A stretch of DNA of 64,000 nt from a bacterium D16-36 (GTDB taxonomy: Bacteria; Bacillota; Clostridia; Lachnospirales; Lachnospiraceae). The stretch lies in NCBI GenBank assembly GCA_003611745.1, contig RAYF01000023.1, positions 19,664 to 83,663 on the forward strand, in the 5' to 3' direction. A model generated the notes under the pieces. It ran no database searches. It was given only the letters and a program-made list of their open reading frames with translations, and was not told the DNA's origin. This document shows positions 33,528-40,936 of this stretch, piece after piece. Each line of letters starts with the position of its first letter. Within the stretch, counting starts at the first letter, position 1. A program made the position numbers and the translations under genes.

Positions 33528-34081
33528 ACCTCAATCCCCTCCCTCTCCAAATATCTTTTTAACCTCCGCCGCATTTCATATAGCATAGATTTTACCTTAC
33601 TCTGGCTAAACCCGGTGTATCTGCAGATTTCTTCGATAGAATCAAAATACCAGTACCGCCTGATAAAAACATTCCGTTTTTCGATACTCTGTTTTTGAAG
33701 AAAATGATTGATTGTATTTTCTATATGCCTCCTATCAATTTCTAACTCAATATTATCTGTGCCAGATACACAATCACCTAACTCTTCTATTGATGTTGCT
33801 GCAGAAGGATTTCGTTTCTCAGCAGTAATATATTCATATTTCTTTAATGCAAGGTTTCTTGCAATCCTGCTGATAAATACAGAAAACCGGTTTGGGCGCT
33901 GAGATGGAATCGCATTCCAAACAGCAAGATACGTATCATTGACACACTCCTCACTATCCTCGCGGCTTGAAAGGATGTTGTTTGCAATATAAGTGCAAAG
34001 CCTGCCATACTTCGATGATGTTTCTTTAATCGCTTCTTCATCTCTGGCCCAGTACAAATCTATTATTTCTTTATCGTCCAC
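33524..34081 (-). CDS. ECF-type RNA polymerase sigma factor
   Basis: Sigma-70 family protein of 185 residues. Region 2 shows CTYIANNILSSREDSEECVNDTYLAVWNAIP and region 4 shows IFIRRYWYFDSIEEICRYTGFSQSKVKSMLYEMRRRL, with the helix-turn-helix that reads the -35 element. The start is a GTG with GGGAGGG upstream. It forms a two-gene operon with the membrane protein that overlaps its end. Autoregulation is plausible, because a 17-bp palindrome sits in the promoter region at 34111-34127. Confidence 0.92.
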   Translation of the reverse strand: MDDKEIIDLYWARDEEAIKETSSKYGRLCTYIANNILSSREDSEECVNDTYLAVWNAIPSQRPNRFSVFISRIARNLALKKYEYITAEKRNPSAATSIEELGDCVSGTDNIELEIDRRHIENTINHFLQKQSIEKRNVFIRRYWYFDSIEEICRYTGFSQSKVKSMLYEMRRRLKRYLEREGIEV

Positions 34082-34110
34082 ATAAGTTCACCCTCCCGTT
34101 TTGTATATTT

Positions 34111-34127
34111 GTGAAAGCAGCTTTCAC
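34111..34127. promoter_or_regulatory. 17-bp palindrome upstream of ECF sigma gene
   Basis: GTGAAAG-CAG-CTTTCAC is a perfect palindrome around one central base, 30 bp upstream of the sigma start codon and beside TATATAG on the minus strand. It has the size and position of a repressor operator. No regulator is assigned. The rest of the gap 34128-34297 shows no further feature. Confidence 0.45.
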
Positions 34128-34297
34128 TATATAAGTACGGTTTTTCCCCCCTGACGTTGTATTTTTTGATATAACTTTCAGATTTGCAGTAAGGCTACTT
34201 ATATGACAGAATCAACGGCCACCTCATATCAGGGGAGTTGCCATGCATTTTACCTATTTAGAACACATTACCACGGAAATCAATTTTTAGTATATAT

Positions 34298-35221
34298 TCA
34301 TTGCTGCTCCGTCTTCATAATCTGCCCATTCTCCATTACAATGGGTGCAACCTCCTCTTTGTCCCCATAGAGGTCTTTTCTTACCAGAACATACTTCTGC
34401 AGTTCTTCCCTATTGTGAAACCAGATGGCCATAAAGGGAGCTTCCGGTCCATATTTCTCCACAAAGAGTAATTTATCTCCCAGATCAAATAATACACCAG
34501 TATGCCCCACAATGCGCACATCCTCAAAAATAGAATGCATATACACATTTATCAGGGAAATGCCCTTAGAATTATCAATCTGAATCCCCCTATCCTTCCA
34601 CGCCTTCTGGATAGCTTCCGCATGCTGTTCCACAGTTTTTAGATTCTTTACAGAAATCCAATTAAACAGGCTATAGTAATTTGCAATCTTTTCCCTGTGG
34701 CTCTGAAACTGCTCCGCCGTCTCAATTGCCTCCACATCAAACATCAGATACGTATCTGACTTATCCTTTATCCCCTTGGTCTGAATCAAGTCCCGCATCA
34801 GCAAAAAGGAAGTAAGGCGGCAATTGGCCTCCGATAAAAAAGAATCTTCCTCTGTTCCTTTGGGATCATATACGATTTTGCTATAATCCACCTCTAGGCC
34901 AGCCATTTTCTGAAAACCATCGGAGAGAGGCGTCTTCACCCTCTTATTAAAATCATCCACCCATGCCAGCAATGTATCAGTCTGCTCCTTTGAAATGCCA
35001 CAATCCCGCAATATATCTGTAACCTCTTTTCTTGAGGCGTCGTCTGTCAGATTGGAATACATAATGGCATCCTCCGCATAGGATGTGGGAAGTTCCTTTA
35101 AAACCGAACTGCTTGCGGAAGGGGGCTCGGAAGAACCCTTCCGTGAAGGGGCGGAGCAGCCATCAAAGGCCAGAACGCCCGCAAGTGCTATTGCAACAAT
35201 TGTAATTGTTCGTCTTTTCAT
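34298..35221 (-). CDS. DUF4300-like lipoprotein
   Basis: Putative surface lipoprotein of about 307 residues. The N-terminus is a lipoprotein signal (MKRRTITIVAIALAGVLAFDGC, lipid Cys near residue 22) followed by a Ser/Pro tether. The rest (AIMYSNLTDDASRKEVTDIL, CGISKEQTDTLLAWVDDFNKRV, YDPKGTEED with a CRLTSFLL stretch) fits the uncharacterised DUF4300 family. The start at 35221 is chosen because it gives a normal signal peptide, though its ribosome site is poor; an ATG 24 bases upstream is equally possible. It stands alone. Function unknown. Confidence 0.75.
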   Translation of the reverse strand: MKRRTITIVAIALAGVLAFDGCSAPSRKGSSEPPSASSSVLKELPTSYAEDAIMYSNLTDDASRKEVTDILRDCGISKEQTDTLLAWVDDFNKRVKTPLSDGFQKMAGLEVDYSKIVYDPKGTEEDSFLSEANCRLTSFLLMRDLIQTKGIKDKSDTYLMFDVEAIETAEQFQSHREKIANYYSLFNWISVKNLKTVEQHAEAIQKAWKDRGIQIDNSKGISLINVYMHSIFEDVRIVGHTGVLFDLGDKLLFVEKYGPEAPFMAIWFHNREELQKYVLVRKDLYGDKEEVAPIVMENGQIMKTEQQ

Positions 35222-35305
35222 CTTTATCACTGAATGAAAATGCATAAGTTATCGTACAGCATCTCCATCCTTCTCCTTCCTATTATGTTTTTAAATATAT
35301 AAAAA

Positions 35306-35383
35306 GCGCACCGACTTCACTGGTGCGCCAGCAAGAACTTTCCTAATATCTAAAAAAGGGCACCGCACTGTGATGCCCTTTTT
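35306..35383 (-). terminator. Double hairpin terminator with family B repeat, after hpf
   Basis: First hairpin on the minus strand is 35352-35383 (GGGCA-TGCCC stem flanked by A and T runs on both sides), a two-way terminator about 110 bp after the hpf stop. Then comes AGAACTTTCCTAATAT (35334-35349, shared with 31004-31019) and a second hairpin GCGCACC / GGTGCGC (35306-35328) followed by TTTTT. The order hairpin, shared block, hairpin resembles the arrangement at 30.9-31.1 kb. Confidence 0.75.
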
Positions 35384-35491
35384 CCATGTAACCCCCAGTC
35401 AAACTTGTCCATACCAATACACTAAAATACTATAAATTTCAAGTATTTCGGTTAAACCTTTTCTTATAGGAACAACTTCCTATTCACTATA

Positions 35492-36019
35492 TTAGAACTC
35501 CGGCTCAATCAGCCCAAAGGTATTTCCCTTTCTCTTATATACCACATTAACCTCTTCCGTCAGCGCATTTCGGAACACATAGAAATTATGCCCTAACAAA
35601 TCCATTTGGATACATGCTTCCTCTGGATCCATCGGCTTCATTGCAAATCTCTTGGAACGAATAATCTTAATTTCCTCTTCATCCTCAATCTCTTCTTCTA
35701 CAAATGATTTGCTGAGACTTGCTGCTGCCTGCTTTTTGTCCACGAGTTTATTTTTATATTTGCGCAACTGACGCTCAATAATCTCTTCCACCAAATCAAT
35801 CGATACATACATGTCATTACAAACCTGCTCTGCACGGACAATATTCCCCTTCATAGGGATTGTAATCTCTATCTTCTGCCTTTCCTTCTCGACACTAAGA
35901 GTAACATGTACTTCAGTATCTGGAGTAAAATACCTTTCTAGCTTTCCAATTTTTTCATAGATAGCTGATTTGAGGCCCTCTGTTACGTCGATATTTTTGC
36001 CACTGATAATATACTGCAT
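35492..36019 (-). CDS. hpf: Ribosome hibernation promoting factor, long form
   Basis: Protein of 175 residues that binds the 30S subunit and joins two 70S ribosomes into inactive 100S dimers in slow growth. Residues 1-100 form the RaiA/YfiA domain (KNIDVTEGLKSAIYEKIGKLERYF, VRAEQVCNDMYVSIDLVEEIIERQLRKYK). The C-terminal ~55 residues (KPMDPEEACIQMDLLGHNFYVFRNA, NVVYKRKGNTFGLIEPEF) are the dimerisation domain of the long form found in Firmicutes. The ATG at 36019 has AAGGAG; a GTG 9 bases earlier falls inside the ribosome site. It has its own promoter and leader hairpin. Confidence 0.96.
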   Translation of the reverse strand: MQYIISGKNIDVTEGLKSAIYEKIGKLERYFTPDTEVHVTLSVEKERQKIEITIPMKGNIVRAEQVCNDMYVSIDLVEEIIERQLRKYKNKLVDKKQAAASLSKSFVEEEIEDEEEIKIIRSKRFAMKPMDPEEACIQMDLLGHNFYVFRNALTEEVNVVYKRKGNTFGLIEPEF

Positions 36020-36047
36020 AGTTATCACTCCTTTGCTGTTTTCTGTT

Positions 36048-36114
36048 GTTACTGTTCACTCCGTGCCCAGTAACTTTCTGTTTCCATTATACACCACACA
36101 TATGGAAAAAACAA
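36048..36114 (-). promoter_or_regulatory. hpf promoter and leader hairpin
   Basis: On the minus strand: -35 TTGTTT (36114-36109), 17-bp spacer, -10 TATAAT (36091-36086). The leader then contains a perfect 7-bp stem GTTACTG / CAGTAAC (36048-36074) whose loop holds the CACTCCGTGCCC segment that recurs at 57854-57874. The hairpin lies 29 bp before the start codon and could affect hpf translation or RNA stability. Confidence 0.7.
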
Positions 36115-36287
36115 GTAAAAATGCACAATACAGAAACCGAATCCCCTGACATATTATGCAATTTTTATAATATTGACAGAAAATTGCCAGAAACTATCAG
36201 ACAATTCCCTAATCGCTGCTATCTTAAATAATGCCCGTTTATTTACAAAATATCCAACCTTTTCCATTGCCGTATAATTGTTAATAA

Positions 36288-36367
36288 TGTGGAAAACTTC
36301 GTTGATAAGTAGTATTCTTGCACCTTTTACCCACAAAGTATTGTGGATAAGTGCGATGTTATCCACA
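36288..36367. other. Cluster of DnaA-box-like sites
   Basis: Two perfect 9-mer DnaA boxes face each other: TGTGGATAA (36342-36350) and TTATCCACA (36359-36367), 8 bp apart. One-mismatch boxes lie at 36327-36335 (TTACCCACA) and 36288-36296 (TGTGGAAAA). The surrounding stretch 36115-36560 is non-coding and AT-rich. The site is not beside dnaA or dnaN and gene direction does not switch here, so a DnaA-titrating or regulatory site is likelier than an origin. Confidence 0.6.
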
Positions 36368-36563
36368 ATTCAGCCTATTTTTTCAGATAGAAGCTGCCAA
36401 TTCTAATTTTTTCCTGACCTTTCGGAAAAACCAACCGTCAAACAACTCCTTGATTTGTCTGGCAATTTTTCCACCTGCACTAGTGCATACCGGACCACCG
36501 CAGGAGGAATTTCCCTACACTAAAGAAACGCACCGCCACATAATGAAAACTTTCTTATAACTC

Positions 36564-36600
36564 AAAAAAGAGAGACAGCAAAAAGCAGTCCCTCTTTCTT
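36564..36600 (-). terminator. Rho-independent terminator of cheY
   Basis: On the minus strand AAAGAGgGAC pairs with GTCtCTCTTT around an 11-base loop and is followed by a T-rich run (TTTTTT). It lies 14 bp after the cheY stop codon. Confidence 0.8.
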
Positions 36601-36613
36601 AGATATGTATATC

Positions 36614-36976
36614 TTAACCGATAACTTTCTTAACAGCTTCCAATACACGATCCGCCTGAAATGGTTTTACAATAAAGTCTTTGGCGCCATTTTGTATCGC
36701 CTCGATAACCATTGCCTGCTGACCCATTGCAGAACACATAATAACATTTGCTCCGGCATCAATCTCTTTAATCTTCTTTAATGCCTGAATGCCATCCATC
36801 TCCGGCATGGTAATATCAAGTGTAATTAAGTCTGGCTTTAACTCACTATATTTCTGAACTGCTACAACACCGTTCTCTGCCTCACCCACAACATTGTAAC
36901 CGCCTTTTGTCAGAATATCCTTCACCATCATCCGCATAAATGCTGCATCATCAACAATTAAAATATTATTTCCCAT
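36614..36976 (-). CDS. cheY: Chemotaxis-type response regulator CheY, stand-alone receiver
   Basis: Receiver domain of 120 residues without an output domain. The acidic pocket (VDD near residue 8), the phosphorylated Asp in TLDITMPEMDG (near 54), the Thr/Ser switch region (IMCSAMGQQ) and Lys in DFIVKPF are all present. GMTLD-like spacing and MGNNILIVDDAAFMRMMVKDIL match CheY proteins that bind the flagellar motor switch. It is alone, far from other che genes in this window, with a consensus promoter upstream and a terminator downstream. With two MCPs in the xylan locus this supports a motile organism. Confidence 0.93.
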   Translation of the reverse strand: MGNNILIVDDAAFMRMMVKDILTKGGYNVVGEAENGVVAVQKYSELKPDLITLDITMPEMDGIQALKKIKEIDAGANVIMCSAMGQQAMVIEAIQNGAKDFIVKPFQADRVLEAVKKVIG

Positions 36977-37108
36977 AGTTTTTCTCCCTTACTATAATAA
37001 TAATTATCTGCCTACACATAAAACAATCCTATATAATTTATATGACAGGCAAACGCTTGTAACTAAAACATTCCTCTACAATATAAATTATGCCAGTAAA
37101 TATACTCT

Positions 37109-37137
37109 ATTATATTACCTCCCTCTTGTTTTGTCAA
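37109..37137 (-). promoter_or_regulatory. Consensus promoter for cheY
   Basis: Perfect sigma-A promoter on the minus strand: TTGACA (37137-37132), 17-bp spacer, TATAAT (37114-37109), about 130 bp before the cheY start. Both hexamers match consensus fully, so strong housekeeping expression is expected rather than flagellar sigma-28 control. Confidence 0.85.
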
Positions 37138-37201
37138 GAAATTTGCAGAATCTCACTGCATTTACTTATTTTTCTGCCAAGATGCCTTAAATCCTGACAA
37201 A

Positions 37202-37654
37202 TCAATAATATTTTGGACTTCCCCACAAATTATTTTTCTTTAGTTTAATATACTCAGCATATGCCCTCTCTAAAATCTGCTTCTCATTTGCAAACTTTAA
37301 CAAATGATATGCCTCATGATATTTGTAAAAACCTGAATCCCGAAAAAATTCTTCTTTCTGCGGCTTACTAAAATAACTTTCTCCCATCATAAGATACCAA
37401 TGAACATCCTTAACTACAGTGTCTGTTGGTGTATTAAAGGAGTACTGACTCTTTCCCACATATTTTATAATACTGGCATCTGCACTAGTTTCCTCTTTTA
37501 CCTCCCGCAGTGCAGTCTCTTTATACTCTTCCCCATCCTCAACGGTTCCCTTGGGCAACACCCACCCTTCATACCTGTTCTTATAATTTTTATACAGGAG
37601 TAAAATCTTTCCTCTGAAAATCACCACACCGCCACAGCTAGTTGCTTCAATCAT
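37202..37654 (-). CDS. NUDIX hydrolase
   Basis: Cytoplasmic pyrophosphatase of 150 residues acting on a nucleoside diphosphate linked to another group. The Nudix box is complete: GTVEDGEEYKETALREVKEETSA (G-x5-E-x7-REUXEE). The N-terminus ATSCGGVVIFRGKILLLY resembles diadenosine tetraphosphate hydrolase-like members, which is only a hint at substrate. AAGGAGG precedes the ATG. It is a single gene followed by the cheY promoter region and preceded by a giant palindrome. Confidence 0.9.
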   Translation of the reverse strand: MIEATSCGGVVIFRGKILLLYKNYKNRYEGWVLPKGTVEDGEEYKETALREVKEETSADASIIKYVGKSQYSFNTPTDTVVKDVHWYLMMGESYFSKPQKEEFFRDSGFYKYHEAYHLLKFANEKQILERAYAEYIKLKKNNLWGSPKYY

Positions 37655-37740
37655 TGCAATTCCTCCTTGGTTGGTGTGTCCATCATACTAACTACTAGTA
37701 TACCCTTTTTTTCCTATCTTTGCAATGCTTTTTGCACAGT

Positions 37741-37927
37741 CTTTCAAAGTTATCGGGAATGTAAGATCGCCCTTAACATTTCATTCGCCGCACGCTTCCG
37801 CTTGAAGAGCTACGTAATGGTGCATAAGACCATAAAAAACATGGCCTAAGCACCAACGAGCTCTTGACAGCGGCATCATTGAAATGTTAAGGGCAATCTT
37901 ACATATCCAGATAACAGCTATTGAAAG
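37741..37927. repeat. 187-bp imperfect palindrome, MITE-like or structured RNA
   Basis: The outer arms pair in steps: CTTTCAA/TTGAAAG, GTTATC/GATAAC, ATGTAAGAT/ATCTTACAT, GCCCTTAACATTTCA/TGAAATGTTAAGGGC. Inner stems are GCCGC/GCGGC, AAGAGCT/AGCTCTT and GGTGC/GCACC, with an A-rich tip (AAAAAAC). Together they fold into one long rod. It lies in a 380-bp gap between the NUDIX gene and the PBP gene and has no coding potential of note. It may be a miniature inverted-repeat element or an RNA gene. Apart from this the gap shows nothing. Confidence 0.8.
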
Positions 37928-38034
37928 AGTATGCATGATTTACGATATTGGAAGACAATATTACATTTTGGTGGTTGGAAGGCATGCCGACCGGAAGGCT
38001 TTGGAAAACTTGTAGGATAAAAGAATGAGAAAAA

Positions 38035-39546
38035 CTACCACCCCAGATATTCCCCAAACATTTCCTTTGCAATAGGGACAGCGTACCTGCTCCCGGTTCC
38101 GGCGCCCTCCACAATAATGCTGACTGCAATCTTCGGCTTATCAGCCGGCGCAAATCCTACAAACCACGCATGGGAATTTCCCTCGGAATCATACTCCGCA
38201 GAGCCTGTCTTCCCCGCCACCTCGTAGGGCAGGCTGCTCAGCGAATAGCCAGTCCCGCTTGTGACAACAGAACGCATCAGCTTATTCATCTTCTCAGCTA
38301 CCCACTTGTCAATAATCTGCCCTTTGCTTTTCGGTTCATATGACGTTACCCTCTTACCTGCATCACTTTCTACATGGTCCACCACATAAGGAACCATCAT
38401 CTCCCCATTATTGGCGACAGTGGCAGCAATCACCGCATTCTCAAGAGGAGTTATCATGGTCTTCCCCTGGCCCATAACCGTCTGCGTCAATTCCCCCATA
38501 TCAGAATCCTTTGACAGGGAAAATTTGCTCTTATTGTACTCAAAATCCACCGGCAGGCTTTTATTAAACATAAACCGTTCCGTCAGTTTCCGGAACTGCG
38601 CCACATCCAATGTTGTCCCAATTTTTGCAAAAGCGCCGTTGCAGGACTTCGCAAGCGCCATCTTCAAATTCAGGCTCCCATGCTGCTCCCTGCCATAACA
38701 ATTTATAACATTCCCTGAAAAACTATCTGTCCCTTTACACTCATACCGAAATTTTGAATAAGAATCAGGATTTTCTATTAAATACTCCATAGCAGTGAGC
38801 ACCTTAAAAGTGGAGCCCGGAGGGTACAGCCCCTGTGTTGCACGGTTCACCAGAGCAGATTCCTCATTAGAATCGCTAATCAGTTCTTCCCAATTCTGCT
38901 CCACACGGTTCGGATCATATGCAGGCTTCGATACCATGGCAAGAATCCTGCCTGTTGAAGGGTCCAACGCCACAACTGCACCCTTCCTGTTTCCAAGGGC
39001 ATCATATGCCGCCTTCTGAAGCTTCGTATCCAATGTCGTCACAACATTATCCCCCGGGCTCTTCTCCCCCCGGAATGTGTTGGCAAGCTGTGTGAAAGGG
39101 TTAATGTGGGACGCCAGCAAAGGATAGCCCTGCTTTCCCTCAATCCCTGTCATGCTGTTGACTGCCCTCCCCACAATATGGCAAAACATATCTTTATAAG
39201 GATAGACTCTGGTATCCTTTCCATCTGCACCTGTTTTCGTTTCCGCAAGGACTTTTCCATCTGCAGAAAGTATTTTTCCCTTTGAAACCTTCTTGGCCAG
39301 AACCTCCTGCCGCTTGTTATACGGGTTATTAATAATCTCCTGGCTCTGGACAGCCATAAAATACACCAAAAAACCCGCCATGCACAAAAATATTATTGTA
39401 ATACAGTAAGTCACCAAAAGAATCTGGCGGTTGCCCCGCCTGACCTCCCTCTGCCGCTCCCTTTCCTGCCTTGAAGGCTGGGGCATCCCTCTGCTGTTTG
39501 CACTTTTCCTACCTGCTCTGCTGTCTCTTAGGCTTTCTCTCAACAT
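38035..39546 (-). CDS. Class B penicillin-binding protein (PbpA/MrdA-like transpeptidase)
   Basis: Membrane-anchored peptidoglycan transpeptidase of 503 residues. It has a basic cytoplasmic N-terminus, one membrane helix (about 43-67, ILLVTYCITIIFLCMAGFLVYF), a short linker domain, and a transpeptidase domain with catalytic motifs SxxK (PPGSTFKVL), SxN (AKSCNGAF) and KTG (VAGKTGSAEY). Its length and tight pairing with a RodA/FtsW gene match PbpA-RodA pairs of Clostridia and actinobacteria, outside the dcw cluster. The start overlaps the upstream RodA/FtsW gene by 38 bp and has GGAGG. Confidence 0.93.
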   Translation of the reverse strand: MLRESLRDSRAGRKSANSRGMPQPSRQERERQREVRRGNRQILLVTYCITIIFLCMAGFLVYFMAVQSQEIINNPYNKRQEVLAKKVSKGKILSADGKVLAETKTGADGKDTRVYPYKDMFCHIVGRAVNSMTGIEGKQGYPLLASHINPFTQLANTFRGEKSPGDNVVTTLDTKLQKAAYDALGNRKGAVVALDPSTGRILAMVSKPAYDPNRVEQNWEELISDSNEESALVNRATQGLYPPGSTFKVLTAMEYLIENPDSYSKFRYECKGTDSFSGNVINCYGREQHGSLNLKMALAKSCNGAFAKIGTTLDVAQFRKLTERFMFNKSLPVDFEYNKSKFSLSKDSDMGELTQTVMGQGKTMITPLENAVIAATVANNGEMMVPYVVDHVESDAGKRVTSYEPKSKGQIIDKWVAEKMNKLMRSVVTSGTGYSLSSLPYEVAGKTGSAEYDSEGNSHAWFVGFAPADKPKIAVSIIVEGAGTGSRYAVPIAKEMFGEYLGW

Positions 39547-40918
39547 TATCCTCCTCCCTGCAATTTAATACATACATTCCCTGAATAATACAAAACAAAA
39601 TCACTGTACTGATAACAGAGCTGCCGCCATAACTTACCAGAGGCAGCGTCACCCCCGTAGATGGGATAAATTTTATGACGCCCCCGATAGTCAGAAAAAC
39701 CTGAAAAATATACTCAATCGCAAGGCCAAATGCCGTCAGTTTATAAAACCTTTTTGTCATCTTTAATGCAATATTGATAAACAGGATAAAGCAGCTTATC
39801 TCCACCAGTATCAGGCAAATAGCAAAAAAGGTGCCAAGTTCTTCACTGATTGCGGCAAAAATAAAATCACTTTCTGCAACTGGGATCTTTGTGGGAAGCC
39901 CCTCGCCAAGCCCCATTCCAAACCAGCCTCCGGTACCAATGGCAAAAAGGGACTGTGCCACCTGATATCCCGCCGTATCAATAGTCCCCCATGGATCCTG
40001 CCATGCGGTAACACGGTTCTGCACATGCGTAAAAAAATGATAGGCAACAACAGCAGCAGCAGAGCCTGCGCCAAGACCCAAAAACAGATAGGCAGCCCGT
40101 CCGCTTGCTACATATAGGACTGCCAGAAATGTAATATAATAAATCAGCGCCGCCCCCAAGTCCTTTTCTGCTACCAGAATCAACACGTGGACTGCAGCAA
40201 TTATCCCAATTTTAACTACGTTTTTAAGTGAAGTAGACTTAGCCAAAAACGCCGCTATAAAAAAGACGTAGATAATTTTCACAAACTCTGACGGCTGCAT
40301 GGCAAAGCTGCCTACCTTTATCCAGTTTCTAGAACCATACCGCTCCTCCCCTATCACAAAAACTAGGGCAAGCAGCAGAATGCCAAGAACTGCATATGCC
40401 ACCCCAAACTGGTCAAAGTACGCTGCTTTCTCAATAATCAGAGGGATAAAAAGCCCTAAGAGGCAGATTATCCCCGCAAAAATCATCTGCTTGACCACAA
40501 ACCCCTGTGAAATCCTTCCTATCATGACAAAACCAATCATCAAAAGCATCAGCATATTATTCAACACCAATTTCGATGCATAATGATATACATAGATATA
40601 TGCCTTATTGACAAATACCAGCAGTACAAGCTGCACCAGATAAATAATTAACACTTTCCAGTCTAAGCTGTTTAGAAATAGCACCAGGGAACAGATAAAA
40701 TGAATGACGTACATAATCTTGTTCTGCCTTCTATATATAGTATCCTTTCTCTCCTCATTTCTCCCCATAAAAACAGTGAAACAGTGCCATGTATAAATGG
40801 CAAAAAGGATAATTATAATATATTTTGATAATTCTACCACCACAGAATGAATGACGCCGACCGCATTATACTCTCCAAATAATTCTGTCAGCTTTAATGC
40901 TGCTCCTGCCTTATCCAT
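39509..40918 (-). CDS. FtsW/RodA/SpoVE family peptidoglycan glycosyltransferase
   Basis: SEDS-family membrane enzyme of 469 residues with about ten to twelve helices, which polymerises lipid II glycan strands with a partner class B PBP. Signature stretches: GSRNWIKVGSFAMQPSEFVKI and KDLGAALIYYITFLAVLY in the middle, and GIPLVSYGGSS-like GVTLPLVSYGGSSV near the C-terminus. The N-terminal ~70 residues add an extra helix and a loop compared with RodA. The overlap with the PBP gene makes that protein its partner. The exact process (elongation or sporulation) cannot be told. Confidence 0.92.
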   Translation of the reverse strand: MDKAGAALKLTELFGEYNAVGVIHSVVVELSKYIIIILFAIYTWHCFTVFMGRNEERKDTIYRRQNKIMYVIHFICSLVLFLNSLDWKVLIIYLVQLVLLVFVNKAYIYVYHYASKLVLNNMLMLLMIGFVMIGRISQGFVVKQMIFAGIICLLGLFIPLIIEKAAYFDQFGVAYAVLGILLLALVFVIGEERYGSRNWIKVGSFAMQPSEFVKIIYVFFIAAFLAKSTSLKNVVKIGIIAAVHVLILVAEKDLGAALIYYITFLAVLYVASGRAAYLFLGLGAGSAAAVVAYHFFTHVQNRVTAWQDPWGTIDTAGYQVAQSLFAIGTGGWFGMGLGEGLPTKIPVAESDFIFAAISEELGTFFAICLILVEISCFILFINIALKMTKRFYKLTAFGLAIEYIFQVFLTIGGVIKFIPSTGVTLPLVSYGGSSVISTVILFCIIQGMYVLNCREEDNVERKPKRQQSR

Positions 40919-40936
40919 AAACCCATCTTTCTCCTT

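Noticed and set aside
36288..36367. Chromosome origin of replication
   Set aside because: DnaA boxes are present, but dnaA, dnaN and rpmH are absent and genes on both sides run on the same strand, with no switch of direction as expected at an origin.
37048..37061. cre-like GGCAAACGCTTGTA in the cheY leader
   Set aside because: Lacks the invariant TG at the left end and the symmetric CA at the right, so it is weak.
37741..37927. Retron RNA
   Set aside because: The inverted ends recall retron RNAs, but no reverse transcriptase gene is beside it and the fold is one long rod; kept only as a palindrome.
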